Shown: in pieces, positions 11,740 to 21,264 of the stretch
Layout: each line of letters begins with the position of its first letter
Position numbering within the stretch: position 1 is the first letter of the stretch
Assembly (NCBI GenBank): GCA_029204225.1
Contig: CM055097.1
Coordinates: 26,071,039 to 26,135,038 of the forward strand
DNA length: 64,000 nucleotides
Origin: Diphasiastrum complanatum
Taxonomy: Eukaryota; Streptophyta; Lycopodiopsida; Lycopodiales; Lycopodiaceae
Reading direction: 5' to 3'
Notes under the pieces: model-generated
The model's input: only the letters and a program-made list of their open reading frames with translations
Told to the model about the DNA's origin: nothing
The model's database searches: none
Position numbers and translations under genes: made by a program

Positions 11740-12459
11740 GGGCAAAATTAGATCTTTGTGATTTGATTTTTTCACATGGCATTAAATATTTTTTTGCAAG
11801 CTATATTTGGAAGAGTTCTAAAATTAAGATTATTGTGGAATTGCCACTACCAACAACGATTTGTGGAGTTTATGTATTTATGGGTCATGCGAACTACTAT
11901 CGCATTTTTATTATCTTCTTTGTGGATTTAGCACGACCTATATACAAACTGACTATTGTTCCTATTTGGACAGTAGAGGTGTTAGAAGCCTTTGAAAAAT
12001 TAAAAAAAAACATTAACTTCAGCACCAATATTGCGTTCTCCAAACTGGACGATTGAATTTCATGTTCACACAGATGTCACGAAATATGCCATTGGATCAA
12101 TTTTGACGCAGCCAGGTGATTATAAGAAAGATTATCCTATACGATTTGCAAGCAGACAACTTACAGATTCGGAAAAGAATTATTCAATAACAAAACGTGA
12201 AGCGTTAGCCATGATTTTTTCTGTTCGTAAATTTTGTCACTACCTCATGGAAATGCACTTTGTATTTTATACGGATCATCAACCGTTACTTTACTTGGTA
12301 AACAAGACATGCAATAATGGACGTATTGCAAGATGGTTATTATTATTGACTGAATTTGACTTTCGAATTGTGGTTCGAAAGGGGAAGCAACATTATCTAG
12401 CCGATCACGTTTCGCAATTCGAATCTGCACCAGTAATACTGAAGTGGATGATGACATTA
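11740..12459 (+). pseudogene. pol: G1 pol, part 1: RT C-terminus and RNase H
   Basis: Translation from about 11740 gives the end of a Gypsy RT: HGIKYFFASYIWKSSKIK, then GHANYYRIF, the decayed form of the usual GHxxFYRRFI motif, then LEAFEKLKKNI. A frame change at about 12030 leads into RNase H (12031-12459) with FHVHTDVTKYAIGSIL, ASRQLTDSEKNYSITKREAL, YTDHQPLLYL and a terminal DHVSQF, all typical of Ty3/Gypsy RNase H, which removes the RNA strand during cDNA synthesis. The reading frame is then cut by the MITE; host sequence resumes at 12823. Upstream RT, protease and gag are missing. Confidence 0.83.
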
Positions 12460-12820
12460 GAGGAGTTTTGAGCTCCAAAAAGATCTTTTAAGAATTCGTG
12501 CAAGATGTAGTTTATATTATTAAGATATTATAGCACTACTGCTTTTTCCATAACTTTTTAATCATAGCTCAAAAGTATATCATCTAATATATCATTGAAA
12601 GCCCTTGTTGAGCACTTTCCAATGCACCAAACTCCGTTAAATTCAGACTTAACACTAAAAAGTTATGCCATTTTTAGTGTGGAATCAAAATGTGGACTAA
12701 AAAAGTTACGTTACATAGATTTCAAATTTGAGTGTTTTGATTGGTCCATGTGTAAGAAAAAATTGAGAAAAAATATAAAAAAATCTTTACAAAGAGTCTT
12801 TTTTGGATTTAAAACTCCTC
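12460..12820. mobile_element. MITE with TA target duplication (Stowaway/mariner-like)
   Basis: 361 bp flanked by TA at 12458-12459 and 12821-12822. Ends are a perfect inverted repeat, GAGGAGTTTT at 12460-12469 and AAAACTCCTC at 12811-12820; similarity continues imperfectly inward for about 20 bp through a TCCAAAAA block. Non-coding and AT-rich. It lies exactly where Gypsy coding homology is interrupted: RNase H ends before it, and the RNase H-integrase linker (EAEPEWATDIVEYL, from about 12845) follows. TA duplication and short TIRs match Tc1/mariner-derived MITEs; the terminal bases are not the grass Stowaway consensus. Confidence 0.75.
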
Positions 12821-12822
12821 TA

Positions 12823-14164
12823 ATGATTATCAGATGCTGCATTGTTCTATGTAGAAGCAGAACCTGAGTGGGCAACGGATATTGTTGAGTACTTGATGCT
12901 AGGACAACCAAATGATTCTTTGACAAAAGTACAAAGAGACAATTGATTCATAAGACTCAACCTTATCAATTGATTGTAGGACAATTGAATCATCGTGGAT
13001 CAGACAATATTCTACGTAGATGTGTTTTACCGCATGAAGTACCAGATTTAATCATGTTTTCACATGATGGCATGGGCGGAGGACACTTCTCTATAGATAT
13101 TACTGTTTGCAAACTTTTGCAATCAAGTTGTTGGTGGCCTACGCTTCATAAGGACACAAAAATTTTTATTCAGACATGTGATGTTTGCCAGCGAGCACGA
13201 CGGCCTACTCGACAGAATTATGAACCCTTGCATCTGGTTTTATCGCAAGTACCTTTTGAAAATGGGGACTGGATCATGTTGGTCCTATTCATCCTGCCGC
13301 GCAAGGATCTCAGGCCAAATACATTATCATAGCAACTGATTATATGACCAAGTGGGTTGAAGCCAAAGCTGTCAAAGGTGCTGATGCAAATCTAGGCCAA
13401 GTTTTTCTATGAAAATATTATAATCAAATTTGGATGTCCGATCGAGATTGTCAATGACCGGGGTACACACTTTGTTAATCAAACAATAAAGTATTTATTG
13501 GAAGATTTTTTTGTGATACATAGATTTAGCACTCCTTGCTATCCCAGAGAGAATGGTCGAGCTGAATCTTCCAAGAAGATTCTCTGCACTATTGTGACGA
13601 AGACGATTGAAGTGAGTCGGTCTGATTGGGAACATAAACTGCATGCAACATTATGGCCATTCAGAACCGCTTACAAAAATAGTACAAATCAAACACCCTT
13701 TCAACTGGTTTATGGTCAAGATGATGTCATGTCGATTGAATTTTTAAACCATCTTTATGCATAGCGACAACAGAACGGTTAAATGATGATAAGTCTTTAC
13801 AACTACGTCAGGAAGCGTTGCACAAATTATGTGAAACCCGATTGATGGTAGTTCATGCATTAGTAGCAGAGAGAGCCCGCCGCAAGGCATGACACGATCG
13901 TCAATTGCACAAAAAGGATTTGAAAGCAGGAGATTTTGCATTGATGTACAAAACCAAGCTGGTCAAGGAAAAATTGAAGTTTACCGGTGAAGGCCCGTAT
14001 AAAGTGAAGGAAATCCTGAACTATGGCGCAATAATTCTTGAGCACTTGGATGGAAAACGATTTGATACTCTAGTGAATGACAGCCGATTACGCAAGTTTT
14101 TGCAGCCTGTTCCGCCAGATCAACAAGCCAGATCTCAAGGATTTTTTAGATTATTTGTTTTTTA
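12823..14164 (+). pseudogene. pol: G1 pol, part 2: integrase
   Basis: Integrase joins element cDNA to chromosomal DNA in the nucleus. The zinc-binding HHCC region is at about 13030-13190 (FSHDGMGGGHFS, then CDVCQRARRP). The catalytic core has ATDYMTKWVEAK near 13333, NDRGTHFVNQ near 13454 and the glutamate in ENGRAESSKK near 13550, i.e. a D,D-35-E core. A C-terminal segment follows (HKKDLKAGDFALMY, FTGEGPYKVKEIL), ending at TAA 14163. Frame breaks occur near 12930, 13270, 13390 and 13765. No chromodomain. Copy G2 at 35944-36906 has the same protein with different lesions. Confidence 0.85.
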
Positions 14165-14405
14165 ATTTAATGTTTTCAATATTTGATTGTTCAGAGTTTT
14201 TTTGATTCCCAGAAACAATACATTTTTTGAGTCAGGCGAATGATCAGCAATATGCCATTTTGGGAACCTTCACCGAGCACCTTACTCTCATTATGAACCT
14301 TCGCTGACATGCTAGATGGTCTTAAAATGTCAAAATTAGGGTTGGCCATAGCCTCAGATCTTGAAAAAATGCATTTATGACAATACTTGGACGAAGGACC
14401 TCATG

Positions 14406-14426
14406 GGCGAAGGTTCATCCTTCGCC
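14406..14426 (+). promoter_or_regulatory. Perfect hairpin between integrase and extra ORF (G1)
   Basis: GGCGAAGG-TTCAT-CCTTCGCC: an 8-bp perfect stem with a 5-nt loop, about 240 bp after the integrase stop and 300 bp before the extra ORF. The identical 21 bases are at 37399-37419 in G2. The surrounding 14165-14726 is otherwise non-coding and repeats the words CTTCGCC and CCTTCACCGAG. A role in RNA processing or expression of the downstream ORF is inference only. Confidence 0.6.
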
Positions 14427-14726
14427 AACTCTCCTGAAAAATGTTCGTCGGATAGATTCAGATCCTCAGAAACCTTCACCGAGAGTTTTATAGCCTATTT
14501 TCACAGTACAATACATGCTTGCAAATTTTGGTTCAGAACTGATTAGCCAAATTAGTATTCAGTGTAATGGACCCACCAAATTCACCTATAAGTTGGTTGA
14601 ATTCGATTCATTCCTCACTTGTGCTAGCAAAGCTCTTGCGAATTTTTCTCGCGACCAAAGCCTTCCAAACTTCCTGAACTGCTTTCTGATATACTTTAGC
14701 ATGTCTTACTTTCATTTCTGATAATC

Positions 14727-16739
14727 ACGTCTTCCACAGATACATCCCAGTCTCCGTATTATACTATCCATCATGATGTCCCATCTGCAACGAACATCAT
14801 GGTCCTTCCTAGCACAAGCATGGTCACTCAGTGGATGACCCTTGCGGAGCCTCTGCTTACTGCAATGGGTATTCATGAGGCAACCTTTTATGGGAGAATC
14901 AACATGGATTTCATCACTCTTGCCTTCAGTATGTGGAAGGAAGAGAAATCCAAATTCTATATCACTTTTTAGAGAGCAACACACAAGGTGCGCGTTACTG
15001 AGGCCGCCCTTGCTGCCATAGGTATAGCATCTGGAACACAAGCCTCACCCAATCATAAGCAGGCCAAACAGGCTATTAAGCCTTACATCGACTTAACCAA
15101 TGATATGCACTGGACCAATGACAGATACCTCATCGATGTCATCACTGAGCCTATCATAAACGCTGCTGCCCAGCTCTTGAACAACTTCCTGATGGTTGGC
15201 AACCTCAAGAAAGACCGCATCACTTCATAGATCCTCCATAGGATAGTTGACTCCTATACCAAGATAGCCAAAGCCTCTCTTGAACCATATAACTGGTTCA
15301 AGACTATTTTTGGTGAGCTCAAACGAGCTATTAAGAGCAATACTAAGTAGCAGTTTGCTGTTGGTTTCTTGTTGTCTCTTCTAGCCGCCTATCACCTAGA
15401 AAACAAAATCCATGGCTTCCACCTAGATTTTGTGGCTTCGGTCTATGAAGAAGCATTGGCTGAGTCATCCCACCAGGCCTCCAGTTCACATAGTCGACGT
15501 CGTCCACACAACGAGATCGTCATTCCTGACTTTCACATCACGACGTCGTACTAGACATAAATCGTCAGCTGCGTTTCCATCTCCTGCTGTTGTTCGCACT
15601 GAACTTCCTATTCCCCCTACTTTTGCTTCCACTCAATGACAGTCTGTGACCATTGGGGCTACCATTCCTGTCACAGCTGCCCAAGCTGCCTCACCCCCGC
15701 ACACTGCAGCTATATCACCAAACACGCAGTATTTCATGGATACGTTCGATGATTCCGACTCTCTTGGGGATTCCAAAGTTTTTGAAATGCCCCAGAGCCA
15801 TGCGCCCTTTGAACCTCAATCCCCTAGAAGAGGATTCGAACAAATCCATGACACTACTGTTGGTGTTGAAGATTCAAGCCATCAACTTCAAGCTGAAGAT
15901 AGCCCAGCCACACTTCGGGTTGAACAAGCTGCGAAATCGCCGAAGTAGTTCGACACCACCGTTCTTGAGGGTTTTGAAGAAGAAGTACCGACACCTATTT
16001 CACGCCAATCAAAGACAGTATCATCAGGTCCTCCTACTGCTACAGCCTCCACGACAATAGATTCTGGTGATGCTCTCAGTTTGGTCTCAAGCCTTGTGCA
16101 AGTGCTCTGGTCTATGCTTAACAAGAAAAAAGAAATGAAATAGAGAATTTTAGATCTGGGATCGGAAAACACTCTCATCAGCCAGAAGATTGTCCAGTTG
16201 GATAGAGAATTGAAGATTGCCAAGCAGCACGAAGACAAATCTGAAGCTGAAAAGAAGATGGCACAACAACATACTGATCGCCTCGAAGGATACGTCAGCT
16301 CCCTGCAAAATGCTTTGACAACCACACAGGATCAGGTGGACAAGGCCATGTAGGATGCAAAGCAACAGGTGCAGTTGCTAAAAGGTCAATTGTAGATGGC
16401 GGAGTAGGATCACACACGTCTCCAAGGTGAATTTGATGCGACCACCCTTGAGTGTGATGTGTATCTTCAGACGCAAGTACCAGAACATCCGGTCACTCTG
16501 ACGGAGATCGTGTATTTGTTCAAGAAAGTGGAAACGTACAAAAAAGTCGCCCTTCAGGGATTCCAAGGCCGCTTTGACAGGTTCAAATGAGTAGCTTCAA
16601 CTGCGTTGGCCAAGGCTAAAGAAACATCAGCGCCTGTGAAAAATCAGTCGCTCAGGTGTTGGAAGCTGGACCACAAATCCCCGACCGGTCATGCCGCAAT
16701 TCTCCCCTATGTACCAAAAGGATGTACCATTGGATATAG
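14727..16739 (+). pseudogene. Gypsy extra ORF (aORF), G1 copy, 5' part
   Basis: A long reading frame in the env position, after integrase. By alignment with G2 it starts at 14727, where G1 has ACG instead of the ATG that G2 keeps at 37692. The N-terminal ~190 residues look globular and helical (VTQWMTLAEPL, FITLAFSMWKEEKSKFYIT, VTEAALAAIGIAS). A proline/serine-rich low-complexity region follows (about 15450-15950), then a coiled coil (about 16080-16450) rich in K/E/Q with VSSLQNAL. No signal peptide or membrane segment, so not an obvious envelope protein. It resembles in style the 'putative gypsy type transposon' plant proteins, but I cannot assign it. Interrupted by stops and at 16739 by Copia E3; the frame appears to continue at 20148. 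Confidence 0.7.
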
Positions 16740-17815
16740 TGTTGGGAGAGAGGGGGGAAAGAATAAATGACGAACACGAACGAGAAACAAACTCGAACAA
16801 GAAACGAACGAGAAGCAAATTTGAACATAAAATATTCGTGTGTAGCGGAATGAATTATTTGACTCTCTCCCTAAGCATGACTACGCCTATCAAAATGAAC
16901 AGAACTTTAGTGATAGAAATCATAGCCATTCTAGATTACGTAGCCAAACGTTTAATGGATGAAGCACTAGATACATAATTTGTCGTGAATTGTAAGAATA
17001 TTGTCACCAATTATTCGCGAAGAGCTAGACTGTGCTCGACTGATAATTAGTCACGAATGATTTGTGAAAGACAAGACTAAAAGTTGATCATCTATTACCA
17101 GAAAGAGCAACTAGAAAGATGAGACAAAATGAAGAATAAACATAGCAATATTAACATAGATCTGAATGCAGAACAAAGAGCTGTATCAGATTAAGTATAT
17201 CATGTATACATGTTAATAATGAGGTAGAACACAATACAATAGTGGACAAAATCGCGTGCCCTACGAAGCTTATTATGTTTGTAATGAGGAATAAAAATAA
17301 ACCTCTTCTCTTAGTCTCTTCTTATTTCTTCATCTTGATGCATTATGAATACTCAGATGGTATTAAATATATATACATAATATTACAGATGTGTAGATGT
17401 GAAAGTACAAAGTGGATGTGCTGTTTGTAAGAGATCGTGGGTGGCTACAGTTGTTGTCCAATTTGTTAGTGCAGCTGCATAGGGTAAGCGTGAAAAGGGT
17501 GCGACGTCAATTAGTACTGAAGTGAACATTGGTGATGATGCAAAAGTGTGTCACTCTTATGAATGGCCTTAGGATAAGATTTATAGGGTGCCTTAGCTTT
17601 TAGGACACTTTTGGCATTCAGTAAGATAGTGTCCTCTTTTCGCTTATCACCATAACTTGTGTAAGAACACAGTGTCGCGATTCATTCACCTTTTTTTTGT
17701 CTGTGCGAATTTGTGTGTAAATATGCAGATTGCGTGACAATGTTAGTAAATATGTAGCATGAATGGAGGCAGATTAAAATTGGGATTTAGGAGAGTAGAA
17801 GGAGTAAATCCAACA
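16740..17815 (-). repeat. E3 3' LTR
   Basis: 1076 bp, minus-strand start TGTTGGATTTACTCCTTC, minus-strand end CTCTCCCAACA. The inner ~180 bp repeat at 19966-20147. The outer end corresponds to the E2 LTR end (GCATGACTACGCCTATCAA block). Confidence 0.87.
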
Positions 17816-17824
17816 CCCCCCCTT
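17816..17824 (-). other. E3 polypurine tract
   Basis: Minus-strand AAGGGGGGG directly before the 3' LTR; the RNase H-domain frame ends just upstream. Confidence 0.7.
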
Positions 17825-19965
17825 AATTTGGATCCGTGAATGCCTTGATCTTCTGACTGAGCAATGCACAAAATTTGTTGTGTGTATTAACACTGAGTGC
17901 TTTCGTGAAAATGTCTGCAACCATGTCCTGCGTTCTGCAGTACATTAAGCTCACCTCTTTGTCGAGAACCTTGCCCCTGATGTAGTGATATCTTATCTCA
18001 ATGTGCTTACTCCTAGAATGAAATCTAGGGTTGGCCGATAAGGCAATAGCACTTTGGTTATCACAAAACAAAATTGTAGGGCTATACTAATATAGATTGA
18101 TATCTGACAGCAAATTTCTCAACCAAAATGTTTCCTTAATAGATTGAGAAGCAACAATATATTCTGCTTCAGTAGAAGAAAGTGCGATAGAGGTTTGCTT
18201 ACGACTGCTCCATGAAATAGGACTGCCATTGAAGAAGAATGTAAATCCAGATGTGGACTTACGATGGTCTGCATCTCCTCCCCAGCTTGCATCAAAATAA
18301 CCACTGAGCTAATGAAGATTGTCGTTGCTAACATCTCCATAGCAGATGCACTGGTCCATGGTAGCTCGAATATATCTCATGATCGAATAAGAGCCTTCCA
18401 ATGGGTAATTCCAGGATTAGCCATGTATTGGCTAAGTGAGCTGACAGCAAAAGAGATATCTGGTCTTGTACAGATCATTGTGTACATGAGAGATCCAAGT
18501 ATCGATCGATATGGATAATCTCTCATCTGCTCCTCTTCCTGCTTGGTCTGGGGACATTGGTCCTTTGACAGATATTGGCCTGAATCCATTGGTGAGTGAG
18601 CTAATCTACAGTTTATTAAATTGTATATGTTAAGAATATTATGAAGATACCTCTATTGAGTGATGTAAATCAGTCGATTTGCTCTGTCTCTATGGATTTG
18701 AATTCCAAGACAAAAGTGTGCTTCGTCTAGATTAGTCATGTCAAATTCTGAGAACAACATTTTCTTCGAATCCTTGACCATATTGGCATTGTGCTGAAGA
18801 GCAACATATCATCAACATACAAGGTGATGATAATGAAGGATTGTTGCACTGACTTTGACTAAACGTTGCAATCAGCAGTGCTTGGTTTAAATCCTTGTTC
18901 AATGAGGAATGCGTTGATCCTCTGAAACCAAGCTCTGGCAGATTGTTTCAAGCCGTACAGTGCTTTGTGGAGTTTACAGACATGATTTTTCATGCCTCTC
19001 AGAATGTATCCTTAGGGCTGGATCATGTAATAATCTTCTTGTATAACTCCATTCAAATAGGCTGTTTGTAGATCAAGTTGATATACTTCGAGATCGGCAG
19101 CTGCAGTATAAGATAGAAGCATTCAGATCGACAAATGTTTGATGACTGGACTAAAAGTCTCATTGTAGTCAACATTCGAGATCTGGGTGAATCCTCGTGC
19201 TACCAGTCTAGCCTTCCTTCAATCAATCACTCCGTTGACAATATATTTGATCTTAAAGATCCATTTGCAATCAATAATATTGCAGCCAATAGGAGCTTTG
19301 ACTAATGACCATGTATGATTCTTGATCAGAGAGGAATACTCTCTGTCCATAGCTTCTCTCCAGAGATCAGAGTCTGGTTGGCTAAGTGCCTTTTCGATTG
19401 TCGTCAGTTCCTGCATTAAAAGATAGACAGACTCAGGAGTATACCTTGTGGGCTGTGTGCGCACTCGGCTTGATCTTTTGGGAAGATTCAACTGATGAAC
19501 CACTCTTGGGATATGTTGCTGGGTAGTAGCAACATCTTCATCTGATTCGTTGTCTCGAAGTGGGTCGACAATAGACATGTCTGGCCAGAAGTTCGGATTG
19601 TCGTGTCAATGGCAGGTGATGAAGGTTTTTCTTGAGCAATATCCTTGCCTTTGAGGTCGACGAACTGATCCTAGATAAAGACTGTATCCCGACTATACAA
19701 GATTTGCTAGGTATCAGGATCGTACAGCTTGTAAGTATTATCAGACGAAGTATATTCGATCAGGATGGTCTTTAGACCTTGGAAGTCCAATTTCTTCCTT
19801 GTGTCCTTTGGAATCTGCGCGTAGGCAATGCACCCAAACACTCTTAGATTCTTCAAAGAAGGCTTAGAGCTTGTCCACACCTCGTGGGGTGTCTTGTCTG
19901 AGAGAGCCTTGGTCAAACATCTATTCTGGATGTAAGCTGCAGTGGAGACAGTTTCAGGTAGTGTC
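17823..19965 (-). pseudogene. pol: E3 pol remnant: integrase C-terminus, RT, RNase H
   Basis: Begins inside integrase (TVSTAAYIQNRCLTKALSDK, then HEVWTSSKPSLKNLRVFGCIAYA, about 19950-19800). The linker and RT N-terminus lie at 19578-19219 (DLWREAMDREYSSLIKNHTW, DCKWIFKIKY). The RT catalytic YVDD is at 18819-18808, flanked upstream by HKALYGLKQSARAW. The connection region is 18589-18377 (DQCPQTKQEEEQM) and RNase H runs to 17823 with NPRFHSRSKHIEIRYHYIR and DMVADIFTKAL. Several stops and frameshifts. An open frame 20072-19707 runs from LTR sequence into integrase because of the deletion and is chimeric. Confidence 0.85.
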
Positions 19966-20147
19966 CCCTTTTCGCCTGTCACCATAACTTGTGTAAGAAC
20001 ACAGTGTCGCAATTCATTCGTCTTTTCTTCGTCTGTGCAAATTTGCGTGTAAATATACAGACTGCGTGACAATGTTAGTAAATATGCACCATGAATGGAG
20101 GCAGATTAAAATTGGAATCTAGGAGAGTAGAAGGAGTAAATCCAATA
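19966..20147 (-). repeat. E3 5' LTR fragment
   Basis: Matches the inner end of the 3' LTR from about 17633 to 17815 with scattered differences. It stops at about 19965, where integrase-coding sequence begins without primer-binding site, gag or protease. Confidence 0.82.
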
Positions 20148-21011
20148 TACAGGGCTGGATTTGGACATGGACCAGGGAGGAGCTCCAGAAATACAAGAAC
20201 AACTGCTGGTTTTACCGGCAATGCAACTGGATCCATCCTCATCAAGGACCACACTGCTATTCAGAAGGCCCATCAGCATCGAGGACCAGATCTAGAATTT
20301 CTTAAAGCAACATTCGTCCTTGCGTGGTGGATGGATCCTTAAGTTCAAGACCTCCGAGATAGAGGCCGACAAAAAAGTGGAGAAAATACCTGCATTGGGA
20401 GAGCAGCCGACATGGAGAATTACCATTTTTGAGAAAGCTCCGGAATCAATCAGGAGTTATGTGACCAACCCTTGCCACTTGTGGGTAGATCCCTATTATG
20501 TGCCAATGCCGAGAAGCAATAAATGGAAAGATTTGGGATTGGCTATGGACAAGATCACAATCCATACACCCAATTGGCCAATCATTCATCAGCCCTACAG
20601 TTGGACAATATCAGTAGACTTTCACTGGGCCCAGCGAGAGTATGTCCACTCTCCAGACCCAACAGTGCGACAATCGGCACTGTTTGCAAAAGATTTAACT
20701 CTGTTGGCATCAGTGACAACCAGATGGGACGATTGCCTCCCTCCTCTGGCATTCAATCCAAATAAGCCGATGGCCTCAGAGAATATTATAGATCAGTTGC
20801 CGGTTGCTCGTTTATATTTTTGTGCAGCAATGATGGGAGGCTCTTGGGAATCTCGCTTCACATCTTGGACGACCTCAAAGTGGATTGCAGGAGCCCATCG
20901 TTGTTTTTTGCCCATAATTTGAATTTCAATACTGCCCGTCTCGACTTTATGGAGAAGGTGCATTACCATTTAATAAAGATTCGGCGTGAAGCCAATAAAA
21001 GTCCCCAATAA
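20148..21011 (+). pseudogene. Gypsy extra ORF (aORF), G1 copy, 3' part
   Basis: Sequence on the far side of E3. A frame opens at the insertion point (GLDLDMDQGGAPEIQEQLL), has one TAG at 20293, and continues 20320-20922 with FKTSEIEADKKVEKIPAL and a Trp/Pro-rich stretch (PNWPIIHQPYSW, ISVDFHWAQREY). A frame change near 20830 leads to FMEKVHYHLIKIRREANKS and a TAA at 21009. No known domain. The frame is compatible with that just left of E3 when one target duplication is removed, and the stop lies 35 bp before a candidate polypurine tract, so I take it as the aORF C-terminus. G2 is truncated before this part, so there is no second copy to confirm it. Confidence 0.5.
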
Positions 21012-21045
21012 CTACATCTCGCAGATGTCGTGGGACCGCCACCGG

Positions 21046-21250
21046 TTTGGGTGGGGGATACTGTTGGAGGGTTTGCGGATCCCAAGGCAACCCTTGGACA
21101 TCGATGACCTATTTTCTTCAGATAAAGAATGTGTCCATCAATATGTACCAATACAGCCTACCGGTACCAAAAGAAAACACGCATATGGAGGAGAAAATAT
21201 TTTCAAAAACTAAAAACCAAAAATCACATCAATTTGCTCATATGAGAACG
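21046..21250 (+). repeat. Candidate G1 polypurine tract and 3' LTR start
   Basis: TTTGGGTGGGGGATAC at 21046-21061 is followed by TGTTGGAGGG at 21062, the usual arrangement of polypurine tract and TG-initiated LTR. It comes 35 bp after the extra-ORF stop. No matching 5' LTR exists here to verify it, and the end is not visible. Confidence 0.4.
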
Positions 21251-21264
21251 TCTGTGAAATTTCC

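Larger units (their letters stand above)
16740..20147 (-). mobile_element. Copia LTR retrotransposon E3, nested in the Gypsy extra ORF
   Basis: Minus-strand element with a 3' LTR (16740-17815), polypurine tract, RNase H, RT and the C-terminus of integrase, and only about 180 bp of 5' LTR (19966-20147). Flanks are TATAG (16735-16739) and TACAG (20148-20152), a 5-bp target duplication with one change. The outermost LTR dinucleotide on the right is TA where the inner copy has CA. Gag, protease and most of integrase are deleted. Same family as E2 and E6. Confidence 0.87.
11700..21250 (+). mobile_element. Ty3/Gypsy retrotransposon G1, 5'-truncated, with two nested insertions
   Basis: Order: end of RT, RNase H, integrase (the Gypsy order), a 560-bp non-coding gap with a hairpin, a very long extra ORF, a candidate polypurine tract and the start of a 3' LTR. 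Gag, protease and most of RT are absent. A 361-bp MITE (12460-12820) splits pol between RNase H and integrase, and Copia E3 (16740-20147) splits the extra ORF. A second copy of the 3' half is at 35944-39560. No chromodomain was seen after integrase, which argues against a chromovirus. Confidence 0.85.

Noticed and set aside
12245-12478. Minus-strand frame opposite Gypsy RNase H, and similar antisense frames throughout
   Set aside because: They are shadows of recognised retrotransposon coding sequence on the other strand.
14727-16739. Retroviral-type envelope gene in Gypsy G1
   Set aside because: Position fits, but there is no signal peptide, transmembrane helix or cleavage site; the protein is globular plus coiled coil.
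19707-20072. A new protein spanning the left part of E3
   Set aside because: The first ~40 codons are LTR sequence fused to integrase by a deletion; the frame is accidental.
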